The notes under the pieces were generated by a model. The model saw nothing but the letters and a program-made list of their open reading frames with translations, searched no databases and was not told the DNA's origin. Shown here piece after piece: positions 26,679 through 38,314 of a stretch of DNA of 45,016 nucleotides; the first letter of the stretch is position 1, and each line of letters begins with the position of its first letter. The DNA is from Mariniblastus sp. (lineage in GTDB: Bacteria; Planctomycetota; Planctomycetia; Pirellulales; Pirellulaceae), in the NCBI GenBank assembly GCA_011523945.1, contig WTFU01000081.1, forward strand, positions 1-45,016, given 5' to 3'. The translations under genes were made by a program, and so were the position numbers.

Positions 26679-28244
26679 TCAGTCGTCGGAAATCAAAAAG
26701 TTCGCTTGCGTTTGAATTTGGGAAATAGGCACATCAATGTCCACGACGACGCCGTCCCGATTTATTAACATTGCCCGGGGAAGTACATCCGTGGGGCATT
26801 GTTCCCAAACTCGATTGGCTCCCTTCTTCTGAATATCGCCGTTCCCAAAAATCACACCGTTAGACGCAGCAATGTCCACCAGCAAGCTACTGTCCGCTTT
26901 CTCATCAATTGAATCATCAATTGAAATTGCCAGTAATTTACCTCCACGTCGCCGCCATGATTTTGTGGTTTCGCAAGCTTGAAGCAGGCCATTGATGGAA
27001 TCCTTGTTTTCTTTTGACCAGAGCACCAAAACGACAACGCGATTGGTCAAACTCGATAGATCTACTGGATTCTTATTATATTCAATTTGCTCCAAATTAA
27101 TTTTCTTGTCGACCAAGTCTAATCGAGCAAGCCCGTTTTGGCCCAGGCGATTTGCGTTCCCCAACCGCGTCTCACCGTCTGGACCGTCCAACGAAGAATT
27201 CGTTTCAGAGAGCGACTGATAGATTGCCGCTGCAGCTTCATAGTAAGCTTGCTGCTCGAGCCAACGGGCAACTTGATCGACATCTTTTACAACCCATGAG
27301 TTACAACGGTCGTCCTGCAATAATTGCTGAGACAAACGAACGAGATTTTCATTTCCCTCAACTCCGTTAATCCAGCGATTATTAAAAGCCTCTTGGTAAC
27401 CTGAAACCGAGATCATCAAATTCCCCTGAAGGAAATTCAGCATTTTGCTCACTGGTTCTGAATCAAGCGTTTGCATCCATTCGTCGAGTTGCCCAACTAC
27501 TAAAACTGCATCGTCAATTTCTTTTTCGATATAATAATTAACGACCTGTTGAATTGTCGCAATCACCAAAGGGTCATCTGGAAACTTCTTCAGCAAATTC
27601 AGCATCGTTTCACAAACAGCATCAACACTGGTGGATTGCTCCGGTTTTAATCGCTCGAATGCCAGTTGTTTAAACTGGGCCAGAGCGGCAACTCTTGCGA
27701 CGCGGGGATTTGCATCAACAAGAAAAGTACTTGCAAAAACCTTAAGATCCTCGGTTGCATCAGGACCACTTAATTCCTTAGAAAATCCAAGACCGTAGAT
27801 CACGGACAGTGCACCAATTTTGGTTTCGATTGCAAACGCGCGGTCTTTTTCGGAAAGTTTTCTAGTCAACAACTCGTCGGCGACCGCAATTTTTTGACGA
27901 CATTTCGTCTCGATTTCAAACTTAGACGGCGTTTGAATTTCCGTCCGACCAAGCTCGACCAACATAGCCGTTAACTCTTTGATCGAACTTAGTTCCACTA
28001 GACGGCCGAAGCGATTGCTCTTTTTCGTAGATACCCTAGCGTCGATCGCTTTCGCTGGTTTGACAACTGGCGCTTGCGGTAGCGTTGGGAAAAATTGACT
28101 GACAGCTAACAACCCCAGAAGAAGCGTAGTCACGAGGCCAAAAATAAAGGAGGGGAAGTGTACGCCTGCTTCGGCTACAGTTCTTTCATCTGAAAAACCA
28201 GCAAAACCATTCTTCGAGCGACCTTTTCGCTTGCCCCGTTTCAT
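26679..28244 (-). CDS. Membrane-anchored protein with thioredoxin-like C-terminal domain lacking CxxC
   Basis: A 521-residue protein: a basic cytoplasmic N-terminus (MKRGKRKGRSK), one membrane helix (about 33-55, FIFGLVTTLLLGLLAVSQFF), a long helical middle part (about 90-370), and a C-terminal thioredoxin/TlpA-like domain (about 385-521). The last is shown by VVVLVLWSKENKDSIN, KLLAISIDD and LPRAMLINRDGVVVDIDV. Where thioredoxins have WCxxC, this protein has WSKEN, so it cannot do dithiol chemistry and may only bind a partner. ATG 28244 has GGGA upstream and starts the basic stretch; the frame extends to 28331 without support. It lies downstream of kdsB-pyrG-DUF1844 on the same strand but 241 bases away. 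Confidence 0.75.
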   Translation of the reverse strand: MKRGKRKGRSKNGFAGFSDERTVAEAGVHFPSFIFGLVTTLLLGLLAVSQFFPTLPQAPVVKPAKAIDARVSTKKSNRFGRLVELSSIKELTAMLVELGRTEIQTPSKFEIETKCRQKIAVADELLTRKLSEKDRAFAIETKIGALSVIYGLGFSKELSGPDATEDLKVFASTFLVDANPRVARVAALAQFKQLAFERLKPEQSTSVDAVCETMLNLLKKFPDDPLVIATIQQVVNYYIEKEIDDAVLVVGQLDEWMQTLDSEPVSKMLNFLQGNLMISVSGYQEAFNNRWINGVEGNENLVRLSQQLLQDDRCNSWVVKDVDQVARWLEQQAYYEAAAAIYQSLSETNSSLDGPDGETRLGNANRLGQNGLARLDLVDKKINLEQIEYNKNPVDLSSLTNRVVVLVLWSKENKDSINGLLQACETTKSWRRRGGKLLAISIDDSIDEKADSSLLVDIAASNGVIFGNGDIQKKGANRVWEQCPTDVLPRAMLINRDGVVVDIDVPISQIQTQANFLISDD

Positions 28245-28485
28245 TCTGATTCCCAAGCCATCTGAAATATATCCCCAAGTCGCCCCCGTTGATCTCTCGC
28301 ACAGGAGGCGAGCGGCGGTTCCGACTGACATTCGGAGTCAGTATGCTTAAAATACAGGAAACATTCAATCAAAATCGCGAGATAGAAAACAACCGGCTTC
28401 CCTGGACGAAGTTGGCGAAAAACGATTGCTTAACGCCGTATTCGTTTAAATTGCCCCTTTTGTACACAGAGCAGCAGGGGTTGGC

Positions 28486-28920
28486 TCAGGGCAACTCAAT
28501 CGATGACTTCGGGGCCGCCTCATCTGCGGTTCCAGCCGAGGATTGTTCGGTTGAAACATAGATCATTCGCAATTGATGCAAGCCATCCCGCAAATGATTG
28601 GCCTCTTCCTCCGTGAGATTACCTTGTGTTTTTTCCTGCAACATTCCCAGGAGATCAATAAAATGCTTCGCCATTGGCAGATTAACACTCGGTTGCCCCG
28701 TCACGGGATCCGGAATCAATCCCATCGCCGCCATCGCCTGGGTAGCCAAGGTAGACATCAACACCATGAAGGAAGCCGGAGGTAGGGCGTGCTCTTCCGC
28801 TTCGCCTTTGGGCTCATTCGCGGACTTCTTTAGTTCCTCTTTCTCTTTCTCAACTTGAGATTTCCAATCATCATCGACAATGATCTTGGGCTCTTCGCCC
28901 GAACCGGTTTCTTCCGACAT
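28486..28920 (-). CDS. DUF1844 domain protein
   Basis: A 144-residue cytosolic protein. The N-terminal third is highly charged (acidic and Lys-rich). The middle carries the DUF1844 core: PPASFMVLMSTLATQAMAAMG, then AKHFIDLLGMLQEKT and LTEEEANHLRDGLHQLRMIY. No function is established for this family. AAAGGA lies 8 bases before ATG 28920. It sits 46 bases after the pyrG stop in the same direction, so it is probably cotranscribed with pyrG and kdsB. Confidence 0.88.
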   Translation of the reverse strand: MSEETGSGEEPKIIVDDDWKSQVEKEKEELKKSANEPKGEAEEHALPPASFMVLMSTLATQAMAAMGLIPDPVTGQPSVNLPMAKHFIDLLGMLQEKTQGNLTEEEANHLRDGLHQLRMIYVSTEQSSAGTADEAAPKSSIELP

Positions 28921-28966
28921 CGATGGTTCCTTTGATTTAACTCAGAATTTTTGTTTACAAACGCGT

Positions 28967-30730
<1,764 letters not shown>

Positions 30731-30735
30731 TTATC

Positions 30736-31488
30736 TTAGCAATTTGTATGCCGTCTGACAAACGACTGGTAGTCCTCAAGCGTATCGATTCCCGCGATCG
30801 GATGATCTATTTCACCCACCAATATCTTATGACCATTCGACAAAATCCGCAGTTGTTCGAGCGACTCCGCCTTTTCAATCGCGGTCGGCGACAAATTTGG
30901 GATGTTCTGCAAAAATCCGCTTCGGTAACAATAAAGCCCCACATGCTGGAAAAACAAAGCTGGTTCTGATGTCAAATATTGGTCAGTCCAATCTCTTGGG
31001 TGCGGAATGACACTCCGGCTAAAGTAAATCGCATGCATTTGTTTGTCGAATACAATCTTCACGCAATTGGGATCCTCAAGCATTTGTCGATCGCGAATAG
31101 GAGTCGCTAAGGTCGCCATTGGGATTTCAGGGTTTTGCCCGAGCAGCTCAATCGCCTGATCAATCGCCTCCGCCGAAATTTCAGGCTCATCTCCCTGAAC
31201 ATTGACAATTACCTCAAATTCGGTGAGCGTTGCGGCAACCTCGGCAACGCGATCAGTTCCGCAAACATGGTCAGGGTCAGTCAAAATAACCTCCCCCCCA
31301 AATTGCTTCACTGCGTCGACAATCTCAGGATCATCGGCCGCGACGATGATTCGATCCGCTAAAGCGCTCTTGGCAGCGGATTCATAGGTGTGCTGCAAAA
31401 CCGTTTTACCGGTCTCGTTGAGCAACAATTTGCGTGGTAATCGCGTGGACGCCAATCTCGCCGGAATGACAATCGCGGACTTCGCCAT
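30736..31488 (-). CDS. kdsB: 3-deoxy-manno-octulosonate cytidylyltransferase (CMP-Kdo synthetase)
   Basis: Activates Kdo with CTP to give CMP-Kdo for lipopolysaccharide core synthesis. The protein has 250 residues, normal for the family. Motifs are IPARLASTRLPRKLL at the N-terminus (nucleotide loop), ILTDPDHVCGTDRVAE, NVQGDEPEI (metal and CTP binding) and FSRSVIPHPRD. A good AGGAG site precedes ATG 31488. Its presence supports a Gram-negative type outer membrane with Kdo-containing lipid. It is the first gene of a minus-strand group with pyrG, which supplies its CTP. Confidence 0.96.
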   Translation of the reverse strand: MAKSAIVIPARLASTRLPRKLLLNETGKTVLQHTYESAAKSALADRIIVAADDPEIVDAVKQFGGEVILTDPDHVCGTDRVAEVAATLTEFEVIVNVQGDEPEISAEAIDQAIELLGQNPEIPMATLATPIRDRQMLEDPNCVKIVFDKQMHAIYFSRSVIPHPRDWTDQYLTSEPALFFQHVGLYCYRSGFLQNIPNLSPTAIEKAESLEQLRILSNGHKILVGEIDHPIAGIDTLEDYQSFVRRHTNC

Positions 31489-31978
31489 TAAAAATCTCCT
31501 AGACAGTGTGACCTGATGTTAACTTTCTCCGATCAGATTACCACTCCCGCACACCACTTCGTTTCAGTCGCATTGAATCCCTTGTGCCCGAAAACAACCC
31601 CAATCCAGCGGCTTACGCTTCGTTTCGATCAGCCAACTCAATAATCACAACGCCAACGTAACTGAAAGAATCTGACTTAAGCCCTGCAATTCGGTCAATT
31701 CGGAAGTATTGACCACAAATTCACACCCGCTCCTAGCCGATTTTTTGAGCGTTAACAATCGGAGGACAAATCAGTTAATTTTATAGCCGAGTTTTGCCGT
31801 AGACCGCCTAGAGTGAATAATTACCGAAAAACGGCCAATACCGTTATTTAGCGCAAGTCTATCTACAGATATACTTAAAGCAGAGTCGATCAAACTCGGA
31901 ATCCTCGGATATTTGATCGAAAGCACAACCTTCAGCCAAGGCCATGAAATTTGCATCGGCCGCGCGTGAACCGAAAAC
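31489..31978. other. Divergent intergenic region between kdsB and sdhC
   Basis: About 490 bases between divergently transcribed genes. It must carry the promoters of the kdsB group and of the sdh operon. I see no coding frame, tRNA or strong terminator. The part from about 31730 on is AT-rich. Confidence 0.45.
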
Positions 31979-32713
31979 ATGAATCGTATTCAAACGCTGT
32001 ATAAAAGTAATATTGGCAAGAAAGTCATCGCCGCTGTCACCGGCCTGATCCTTTTTGGCTTCCTCTTGGGACACGTCGCTGGCAACCTCAAGGTTTTTAC
32101 CGGTTCCAACGAACAAGGGATTCCCCATATTGATGAATATGGGCAATTTCTGAAGGTCGCGGGGGAGCCATTGCTTCCCGCCGGCGCTTTGCTCTGGGGA
32201 GCACGCCTGGTTCTTCTTACCGCGGTGATTTTACACATAACGGTTGTCGTCCAACTTGCGATGCTTAGTGCAGAGGCTCGGCCGGTTTCCTACGTCAAAA
32301 GCAAAAAGAAGGCCGCTTCGCTACCGGCGCTCTGGATGATGTTTTCAGGTTCACTGATTGCCGGTTTTATCGTGTTTCATATCTTGCACTTCACAACGGG
32401 AACTATCCAGCTTGGAGAGTTTGAACACGGTTACGTCTACAACAACCTAAGGAGTTCCTTTTCCAACCCGTTTGTTGCTGGGGGCTACATATTCGTCATG
32501 GTTGTCATCGGAATTCACTTGAATCATGGAGTTTGGAGCATGTTCCAAACGCTTGGTATCGACAACCCAGATCGCAATAAATTCCTCCGAACGGCTTCAA
32601 CCGCGGTCACGACCGCGATCATCCTCGGTTTCATTGCCGTCCCCGCCTCCTTTTTGTTTGGCCTGATGCCGGAGGCGGCAGATTATGCCCACGACTTGTT
32701 AACCGGCCACTAA
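31979..32713 (+). CDS. sdhC: Succinate dehydrogenase cytochrome b subunit
   Basis: The membrane anchor of complex II, 244 residues with five membrane helices (about 15-35, 66-95, 116-138, 164-188, 206-230), which is the single-subunit di-heme b558 type of Bacillus and Wolinella rather than the two-subunit E. coli type. Histidines placed in the helices as heme ligands include His32 (LLGHVAGN), His86, His134 or His137, and His180 or His183. This subunit type is often associated with menaquinone (family knowledge). It is the first gene of sdhCAB, with sdhA 73 bases downstream. No strong ribosome site precedes ATG 31979. Confidence 0.94.
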   Translation: MNRIQTLYKSNIGKKVIAAVTGLILFGFLLGHVAGNLKVFTGSNEQGIPHIDEYGQFLKVAGEPLLPAGALLWGARLVLLTAVILHITVVVQLAMLSAEARPVSYVKSKKKAASLPALWMMFSGSLIAGFIVFHILHFTTGTIQLGEFEHGYVYNNLRSSFSNPFVAGGYIFVMVVIGIHLNHGVWSMFQTLGIDNPDRNKFLRTASTAVTTAIILGFIAVPASFLFGLMPEAADYAHDLLTGH

Positions 32714-32786
32714 TTCTACCCATTATCTGTTTCGATACGCGTTCAAAAACCGACACCGAATCAAACCGTTTTTAAAAGTAAATAAT

Positions 32787-34709
32787 ATGCTGACGCTCGA
32801 CTCAAAAATCCCGGATGCCCCAATCGAAGATGCTTGGACCTTCCATAAGAACAACAATCTGAGATTAGTTGGTCCAAAGAATCGCCCAAAATACAAAATC
32901 ATTGTTGTGGGCAGTGGTCTTGCCGGCGCATCGGCGGCCGCTTCGATGGGCGCGATGGGCTACAACGTAGAATGTTTCTGCTTTCAAGATTCCCCGCGTC
33001 GAGCACACAGCATCGCCGCTCAAGGCGGCATTAACGCATCGAAAAACTATCGGAATGACGGCGACTCCACTTGGCGGCTCTTCTACGACACCCAAAAAGG
33101 TGGTGATTATCGTGCTCGGGAACAGAACGTCTACCGGTTGGCTGAATTAAGTACCTCGATTATCGATCAGGCGGTTTCTCAGGGCGTTCCGTTTGCTCGT
33201 GAGTACGGTGGAAAGCTTGCCAACCGTTCTTTCGGGGGCGTGCTCGTCGAGCGAACCTTTTATTGTCGCGGAGAAACAGGCCAACAATTACTGCTCGGTG
33301 CCTACTCGGCACTGGAAGAGCAAATCGCCGCGAAAAAAGTAAAGATGCACACCCGACATGAGATGCTTGACCTCGTTGTCGTCGATGGACGCTCACGTGG
33401 GATCGTCGTTCGCAATTTGGAAACGGGCGAGATCACCTCCCACGCTGCCGACGCGGTTGTCCTTGCAACCGGCGGTTACGGCAACGTGTTTTATCTCTCT
33501 ACTAACGCCAAAGGCTGTAATGTCACGGCAAACTTCCGGGCCTATCGCAAAGGTGCCGGTTTTGCGAATCCTTGCTTTACCCAGATTCATCCGACCTCCA
33601 TCCCAGCCTCCGGCGACTACCAGTCAAAGCTAACGCTCATGAGCGAATCACTTCGCAACGACGGGCGAATCTGGGTTCCACGTGACCCCGATGAAAAACG
33701 AGCACCGAGGGACATCCCCGAGGAAGACAGATTTTACTATCTGGAAGAACGCTACCCTCGTTTTGGTAATCTGGTGCCCCGCGACGTCGCCGCTCGAAAT
33801 GCGAAAGACGTATGCGACCAGGGATTGGGAGTCGGGCCAACTGGTTACGGTGTCTATCTCGATTTTGCCGCTGCGATCGAGGAAAAAGGGATCGACGCCG
33901 TCAAATCAAAATACGCCAACTTGTTTGAGATGTACCAACGAATCACCGACGACGACCCAGTCGAAACGCCGATGAGAATTTATCCAGCTGTACATTACAC
34001 CATGGGCGGGCTTTGGGTTGATTACAACTTAATGACGAATATCCCCGGCCTGTACGCGGTCGGCGAATCTAACTTTGCCGATCACGGAGCCAACCGCCTC
34101 GGTGCAAGTTCGCTGATGCAGTGCCTAGCCGACGGCTATTTCATCATCCCCGTCACGATCGGTGATTTCCTTAGCCGCCACGAATCCGGGGAAATCACAA
34201 CAGATCACCCGGCGTTTCAAGAGACTGAGACAGCAGTCAAAGAACGAATTAACAAACTACTGTCAGTTAAGGGAACGCGAAGCGCCCAGTCATTCCATCG
34301 GGAACTTGGAAAGATAATGTGGGAGCACTGTGGTATCTCAAGAAACAAAGAATCACTCGAAGAAGGACTTCGAAAGATCCCAGCCCTTCGAGAGGAATTT
34401 TGGCGTGATCTAAAACTGCCCGGCAACCCTAGCGAACTGAACCAGTCGCTCGAACATGCCGGCCGTGTTCTCGACTTCCTCGATTTTGGGGAATTAATGT
34501 GTCGCGATGCATTGCTGCGAGATGAGTCTTGTGGTTGCCATTTCCGGGAAGAACATCAGACTCCCGAAGGTGAAGCCGAACGAAACGATGAAGAATATGC
34601 TTTTGTCTCTGTATTTGAATACAAAGGTGAAGGAATTGAACCCGAGTTGAACAAAGAACCGCTGTCCTTCGACGCCTTGCCGTTGGCAGCTAGGAATTAC
34701 AAAACATGA
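32787..34709 (+). CDS. sdhA: Succinate dehydrogenase / fumarate reductase flavoprotein subunit
   Basis: The catalytic subunit of complex II, oxidising succinate to fumarate on the cytoplasmic side. It has 640 residues. The FAD-binding Rossmann motif is [10 protein letters not shown] (about 42-51), and the covalent flavin attachment site is His74 in AHSIAAQGG. Active-site features include [15 protein letters not shown] and [10 protein letters not shown]. The C-terminus [13 protein letters not shown] is typical of the non-E. coli branch. Its stop overlaps the sdhB start by 4 bases (ATGA), giving translational coupling. Confidence 0.97.
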   Translation: MLTLDSKIPDAPIEDAWTFHKNNNLRLVGPKNRPKYKIIVVGSGLAGASAAASMGAMGYNVECFCFQDSPRRAHSIAAQGGINASKNYRNDGDSTWRLFYDTQKGGDYRAREQNVYRLAELSTSIIDQAVSQGVPFAREYGGKLANRSFGGVLVERTFYCRGETGQQLLLGAYSALEEQIAAKKVKMHTRHEMLDLVVVDGRSRGIVVRNLETGEITSHAADAVVLATGGYGNVFYLSTNAKGCNVTANFRAYRKGAGFANPCFTQIHPTSIPASGDYQSKLTLMSESLRNDGRIWVPRDPDEKRAPRDIPEEDRFYYLEERYPRFGNLVPRDVAARNAKDVCDQGLGVGPTGYGVYLDFAAAIEEKGIDAVKSKYANLFEMYQRITDDDPVETPMRIYPAVHYTMGGLWVDYNLMTNIPGLYAVGESNFADHGANRLGASSLMQCLADGYFIIPVTIGDFLSRHESGEITTDHPAFQETETAVKERINKLLSVKGTRSAQSFHRELGKIMWEHCGISRNKESLEEGLRKIPALREEFWRDLKLPGNPSELNQSLEHAGRVLDFLDFGELMCRDALLRDESCGCHFREEHQTPEGEAERNDEEYAFVSVFEYKGEGIEPELNKEPLSFDALPLAARNYKT

Positions 34710-35482
34710 GAATTAAACTGCACGTTTGGCGTCAATCTTCTCGCTCCGATAAGGGGCAAATGGAGACCTATGAACTCGACAATGTTATCGAGGACATGTC
34801 GTTCCTTGAGATGATGGACACGCTTAATGAAAAACTTACCGTTGAGGGAAAAGAACCGGTCGCGTTTGACCACGACTGCCGAGAAGGTGTTTGTGGCATG
34901 TGCTCGATGGTAATCAACGGTGAAGCCCACGGTCCTAAGTCCGAAACGACGACTTGCCAGCTATACATGCGTCACTTTGACGATGGTGCGGAGATTTTCA
35001 TCGAACCATGGCGGGCCAGCGCGTTCCCGGTCGTTCGCGACCTCGTCGTTGATCGATCCGCGTTTGATCGCATCATTCAGGCGGGCGGCTTCGTCAGCAA
35101 CCACTCCGGCCCCAAGCCGGACCCCAACTCGATCCCGATTGAACCCGACATTGCGGAGACGGCTCTCGACGCGGCCACTTGCATTGGTTGCGGAGCTTGT
35201 GTTGCTGCTTGCCCTAACGGTTCAGCGATGCTGTTCACTTCAGCCAAAGCCTCGCACCTCGGATTGTTGCCGCAGGGCCAACCCGAGAGGTTTGATCGAG
35301 CTAAGTCAATGGTTTCGCAAATGGAATCCGAAGGGTTTGGATCCTGCAGGAACTATGCTGAATGCGAGGCTCAGTGCCCCAAGGGAATCAGTATCGCGTT
35401 CATCGGCAGACTCAATTCAGATTTCCTGAAAGCGTCGTTGGTTGAACCAATCGACCGTCGCGGCGACATGAAAGCTCAGTAG
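34706..35482 (+). CDS. sdhB: Succinate dehydrogenase iron-sulfur subunit
   Basis: The electron-transfer subunit between the flavin in SdhA and heme/quinone in SdhC, 258 residues. The N-terminal [2Fe-2S] ferredoxin domain has Cys58, Cys63, Cys66 ([11 protein letters not shown]) and Cys84. The C-terminal part has [12 protein letters not shown] (Cys159, 162, 165, 169) and [14 protein letters not shown] (Cys214, 220, 224), which bind the [4Fe-4S] and [3Fe-4S] clusters. The gene overlaps sdhA by 4 bases and is followed by a terminator, so it ends the operon. Confidence 0.97.
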   Translation: MRIKLHVWRQSSRSDKGQMETYELDNVIEDMSFLEMMDTLNEKLTVEGKEPVAFDHDCREGVCGMCSMVINGEAHGPKSETTTCQLYMRHFDDGAEIFIEPWRASAFPVVRDLVVDRSAFDRIIQAGGFVSNHSGPKPDPNSIPIEPDIAETALDAATCIGCGACVAACPNGSAMLFTSAKASHLGLLPQGQPERFDRAKSMVSQMESEGFGSCRNYAECEAQCPKGISIAFIGRLNSDFLKASLVEPIDRRGDMKAQ

Positions 35483-35524
35483 TTTGTCGAGCAACGGTAA
35501 TGTTGCAGCAACCCAACCAAACCC

Positions 35525-35553
35525 AACCCGGCCTCAAGAGGTCGGGTTTTTTT
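35525..35553 (+). terminator. Rho-independent terminator of sdhCAB
   Basis: AACCCGGCC (35525-35533) pairs with GGTCGGGTT (35540-35548), with one G-U pair, around a short TCAAGA loop, followed by seven T. It lies 43 bases after the sdhB stop. Confidence 0.88.
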
Positions 35554-35567
35554 ACGCGCCGACATGC

Positions 35568-36437
35568 CTAACGCGTGCAATCCAAGTGAGCCAGAACCCA
35601 CTGAGTGAACTCGTAGAGCGATGTAACTTCCCGTTTCTTGGTCGCGCCAAAATTGGTTTCCGAGCCAATGGGCATGCGCCGATTCAACCAAACTGCATCC
35701 CAACCCGCCAAGCGTGGAGCAATGCAGTCATTTTGAAAATCATCGCCAACCATAAAAATAGACAGATCGTTTTTTGATTGAGGGTTGATACATTCGATTG
35801 CCGAGTGAACCTGCTGGAAAAACAAAGGACTGGGCTTTCGAAAGCCAACTTGCGAGGAGCAAAATAGATAATCTGCATTCGAGATTGGAACCAATTGGTC
35901 AACAACTAAGCTTAAGCGAGAATCGAAATTGGATGCGATTCCAATTTCGATTCCATGCATTTGTAGTTCCGACCAACAAGCCTCTACATCGGTAAACAAA
36001 CGCCAGTTCTCTGGCTTTTCAAAATAGCTCCACAATTCATCAAATAATAAATTGGGAGAATCAAGATCCTCAAACACGTGAAAGACTAGTTGCTTCCACA
36101 GTTCACGCTCGATTTCATCCGAAGATTCCAGCTCCGCAAGCATTGGGGCTGAATTTTCTGAATCTGCAAATCGCGTTTGTGCAGATTCCCCCACATTGAA
36201 GAAGTTGCGCCGGGCCGAAGCAATCCGCCCACCCAAGACGGGGCGAGTTAACTTGCTGCCGTGCTTCAAACCAAGGCGGTGATAAATATTTACTATGGGC
36301 TCAACCGGTTCAATCACCGTCCCGACAGCATCAAATAAAACAATCGCGTGGCAAGGTTTCACATCAAACTCGCGACAGTAAAAGGATTCTGAAAATGAAA
36401 TACTCGGGAGGTACAATGGCTCAAAAACGCCTTGCAT
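35568..36437 (-). CDS. HAD-superfamily hydrolase-like protein with altered motif I
   Basis: A 289-residue protein with HAD motifs: motif I LFDAVGT (nucleophile Asp36), motif II ASNFD, motif III lysine in GFRKPSP, and motif IV GDDFQND. The acid/base Asp normally two residues after the nucleophile is Val38 here, as in some HDHD3/REG2-like members, so ordinary phosphatase activity is doubtful. A helical cap lies between motifs I and II. The start is uncertain: ATG 36437 has no ribosome site, and the conserved part begins only about residue 28, so an internal GTG (residue 26) is possible. It follows the lipoprotein gene by 32 bases on the same strand, so the two may be cotranscribed. Confidence 0.82.
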   Translation of the reverse strand: MQGVFEPLYLPSISFSESFYCREFDVKPCHAIVLFDAVGTVIEPVEPIVNIYHRLGLKHGSKLTRPVLGGRIASARRNFFNVGESAQTRFADSENSAPMLAELESSDEIERELWKQLVFHVFEDLDSPNLLFDELWSYFEKPENWRLFTDVEACWSELQMHGIEIGIASNFDSRLSLVVDQLVPISNADYLFCSSQVGFRKPSPLFFQQVHSAIECINPQSKNDLSIFMVGDDFQNDCIAPRLAGWDAVWLNRRMPIGSETNFGATKKREVTSLYEFTQWVLAHLDCTR

Positions 36438-36469
36438 GTGGACGCAAGGAATAAGTATCGGCTCAACTT

Positions 36470-37597
36470 TTACCGGTTCAACGTCTTTTCCTGAGAATTC
36501 TGCTTTGTCGAATAAACACGGCGGTTCAATGGAAGCTGTCCTGAGAACTCCGTGGCGGCCGAGCCATCGCTTGGCGGAACATCGGGATGAACTCCTCGAA
36601 CAACAGCCGGACTGCCGATACTACGAATACTCACCTGAGGAGAAACCTGCACAGAACGATCCTGTGGAGTTACCGCCGTCATTCGCAGAACACGCAGTTC
36701 GGTTTGCTTTGGTTGGATCAATGTCGCGACAGAATGTGACTTTTGATCCTGCGTTACCGGATATTTTTGCAGCTGCTCTCGCCAACTCAGCGAGCTTGCT
36801 GGCAGTCCATTGTTTGGTTCAATCGCTTCGGGCTCCTGCTCGCCGACAGCAAAGGGTAAAGAGCGAATCGAGACATCATTACTAACCTCGAATCCACGAT
36901 CGCGGGGCTGGATCAAACTCAACGAAGCTTGAGCGGTTTGGTCAGACGGCTGAAAAGCACTCGCATCGGGCGTTGCCCGGAGAACAATCATCTCCCCAGG
37001 GGCAGAATCGTCGGCAAACGAATCTAATTCTGACATCGCATCCGCGTCGGCCAGTAAAGCATCAAGCCCGCGAATCGCCGTATCCGATGCGTATAGTCCC
37101 TCTAGCTCAGCATCTATTGAGCGAAACTCATCCGCCCCTTCTTCATTCGCCTGGACGGAGCGTGTCCGAAACTTGGCAACCTTCGCAATTCGTGGCTTAC
37201 CAATCCGAAACCACGACTTTAGTGGAGCAGCCTTTGGCCTTTCTGCCCCCCCACGCTCGGCCTTCTCTTTCTCGGTAAGTGGAGCCGTCACGTCGGGGCC
37301 GTGAAGCTCAGCGAGCGGTTCCGCTGTCATACGTTTCCTTGAAAATTTTGGAAGCATTTCCTGAAGAGACGTCCGGTTACGAACCTCCGGATCTTCCGTC
37401 GTAGAACCAACGATTTCGGTTGGTTCCGCAACTGACTCCTGCTCAACCACTCCCGGCGACTCAGATTTTGAATCGAAAACAAAGCTGGGAACGAAGTTCG
37501 AAATTCCGGAAGTCCGCTTAGGCTCCCCCGATGTGCAGCCAACAACGACGGCAAGCAACCATCCGAGTCCGACAACGACTACGTGTTGAAAACGCAT
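36470..37597 (-). CDS. Hypothetical lipoprotein with internal duplication
   Basis: I do not recognise a family. The 375-residue product starts with a hydrophobic signal (VVVVGLGWLLAVVVGC) ending in Cys21, so it is probably a lipoprotein. The rest is polar and low in predicted structure, with a basic patch around KSWFRIGKPRIAKVAKF. Two copies of a motif are visible: PRDRGFEVSNDVSIRSL (about 231-247) and PQDRSVQVSPQVSIRSI (about 311-327). ATG 37597 has GAGG 5 bases upstream and gives the signal at the N-terminus; the frame continues to 37633. It precedes the HAD-like gene by 32 bases. Confidence 0.65.
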   Translation of the reverse strand: MRFQHVVVVGLGWLLAVVVGCTSGEPKRTSGISNFVPSFVFDSKSESPGVVEQESVAEPTEIVGSTTEDPEVRNRTSLQEMLPKFSRKRMTAEPLAELHGPDVTAPLTEKEKAERGGAERPKAAPLKSWFRIGKPRIAKVAKFRTRSVQANEEGADEFRSIDAELEGLYASDTAIRGLDALLADADAMSELDSFADDSAPGEMIVLRATPDASAFQPSDQTAQASLSLIQPRDRGFEVSNDVSIRSLPFAVGEQEPEAIEPNNGLPASSLSWREQLQKYPVTQDQKSHSVATLIQPKQTELRVLRMTAVTPQDRSVQVSPQVSIRSIGSPAVVRGVHPDVPPSDGSAATEFSGQLPLNRRVYSTKQNSQEKTLNR

Positions 37598-37852
37598 CTC
37601 AGCCTCATCCATGAAAAACACAACTCTGCTCACCCGACCAACCCTTGTGGCGGCACTAACCGGCAGATAACTCTATTTCTTCATGAAGATATCGACAGTT
37701 ACAACCGAAACGGTCGGCCTTTCTGTTTACAGAGAAAGACCTTCCTCAATCCGATTGAGACCGAGGATTCGAACAATCCTCGTGGGCAGGTTGACCGGCA
37801 CAGTACGCACAACCCGCATTCCGATTAGGCAAACTGAGTCAGCCTTGACGGC

Positions 37853-38203
37853 TTAAAGCCCAAGTTGATCAATTTTTGCCGCGAGGATGAAGTCGTTTTC
37901 GCTGAGACCACCGATTGCATGAGTCCAAATCTCAATCGATACGTTTTTGTATCCGACGAGGTGGAGATCTGGATGGTGTGCTTCCGCCTCCGCGATCTGA
38001 CCGACGCGTTCAAAAAAGGCCAGACCTGAAACAAAATCCTTCACTTCCCAATCCTTGCGAATCCGCTGGTTCTCGTGCGTCAAATACCAGCCGGGCAGCC
38101 TTTCCAATTGCTCCGTTACAAATGGAAGGGGACAGGGGTCAACACCGCCTTCGCAGGGGACACACTTTCGTACGGTAAGTTGTTCAGAATCTTGAATTTC
38201 CAT
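37853..38203 (-). CDS. Pterin-4-alpha-carbinolamine dehydratase
   Basis: A 116-residue cytosolic enzyme that dehydrates 4a-hydroxytetrahydrobiopterin in pterin recycling, and in bacteria may also help molybdopterin metabolism. Catalytic features are AEAHHPDLHLVGY (His76, His77, His81) and the following IEIWTHAIGGLSENDF. An N-terminal extension with CVPCEGG and CP pairs (Cys14, Cys17, Cys24) is commonly present in bacterial members. GGAAGG lies 7 bases before ATG 38203. No phenylalanine hydroxylase gene is in this window. It lies 111 bases after the HD-domain gene in the same direction. Confidence 0.94.
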   Translation of the reverse strand: MEIQDSEQLTVRKCVPCEGGVDPCPLPFVTEQLERLPGWYLTHENQRIRKDWEVKDFVSGLAFFERVGQIAEAEAHHPDLHLVGYKNVSIEIWTHAIGGLSENDFILAAKIDQLGL

Positions 38204-38314
38204 TGATGTGCCTTCCAGTGAGAATGGGTTAATGTCATCTAAGAACCGTAACGTTCCGCATTTAATTCACCGTCAGCGTTAGCAAACCAAAGCGGGGGGT
38301 GGGGACCGCTTAAG

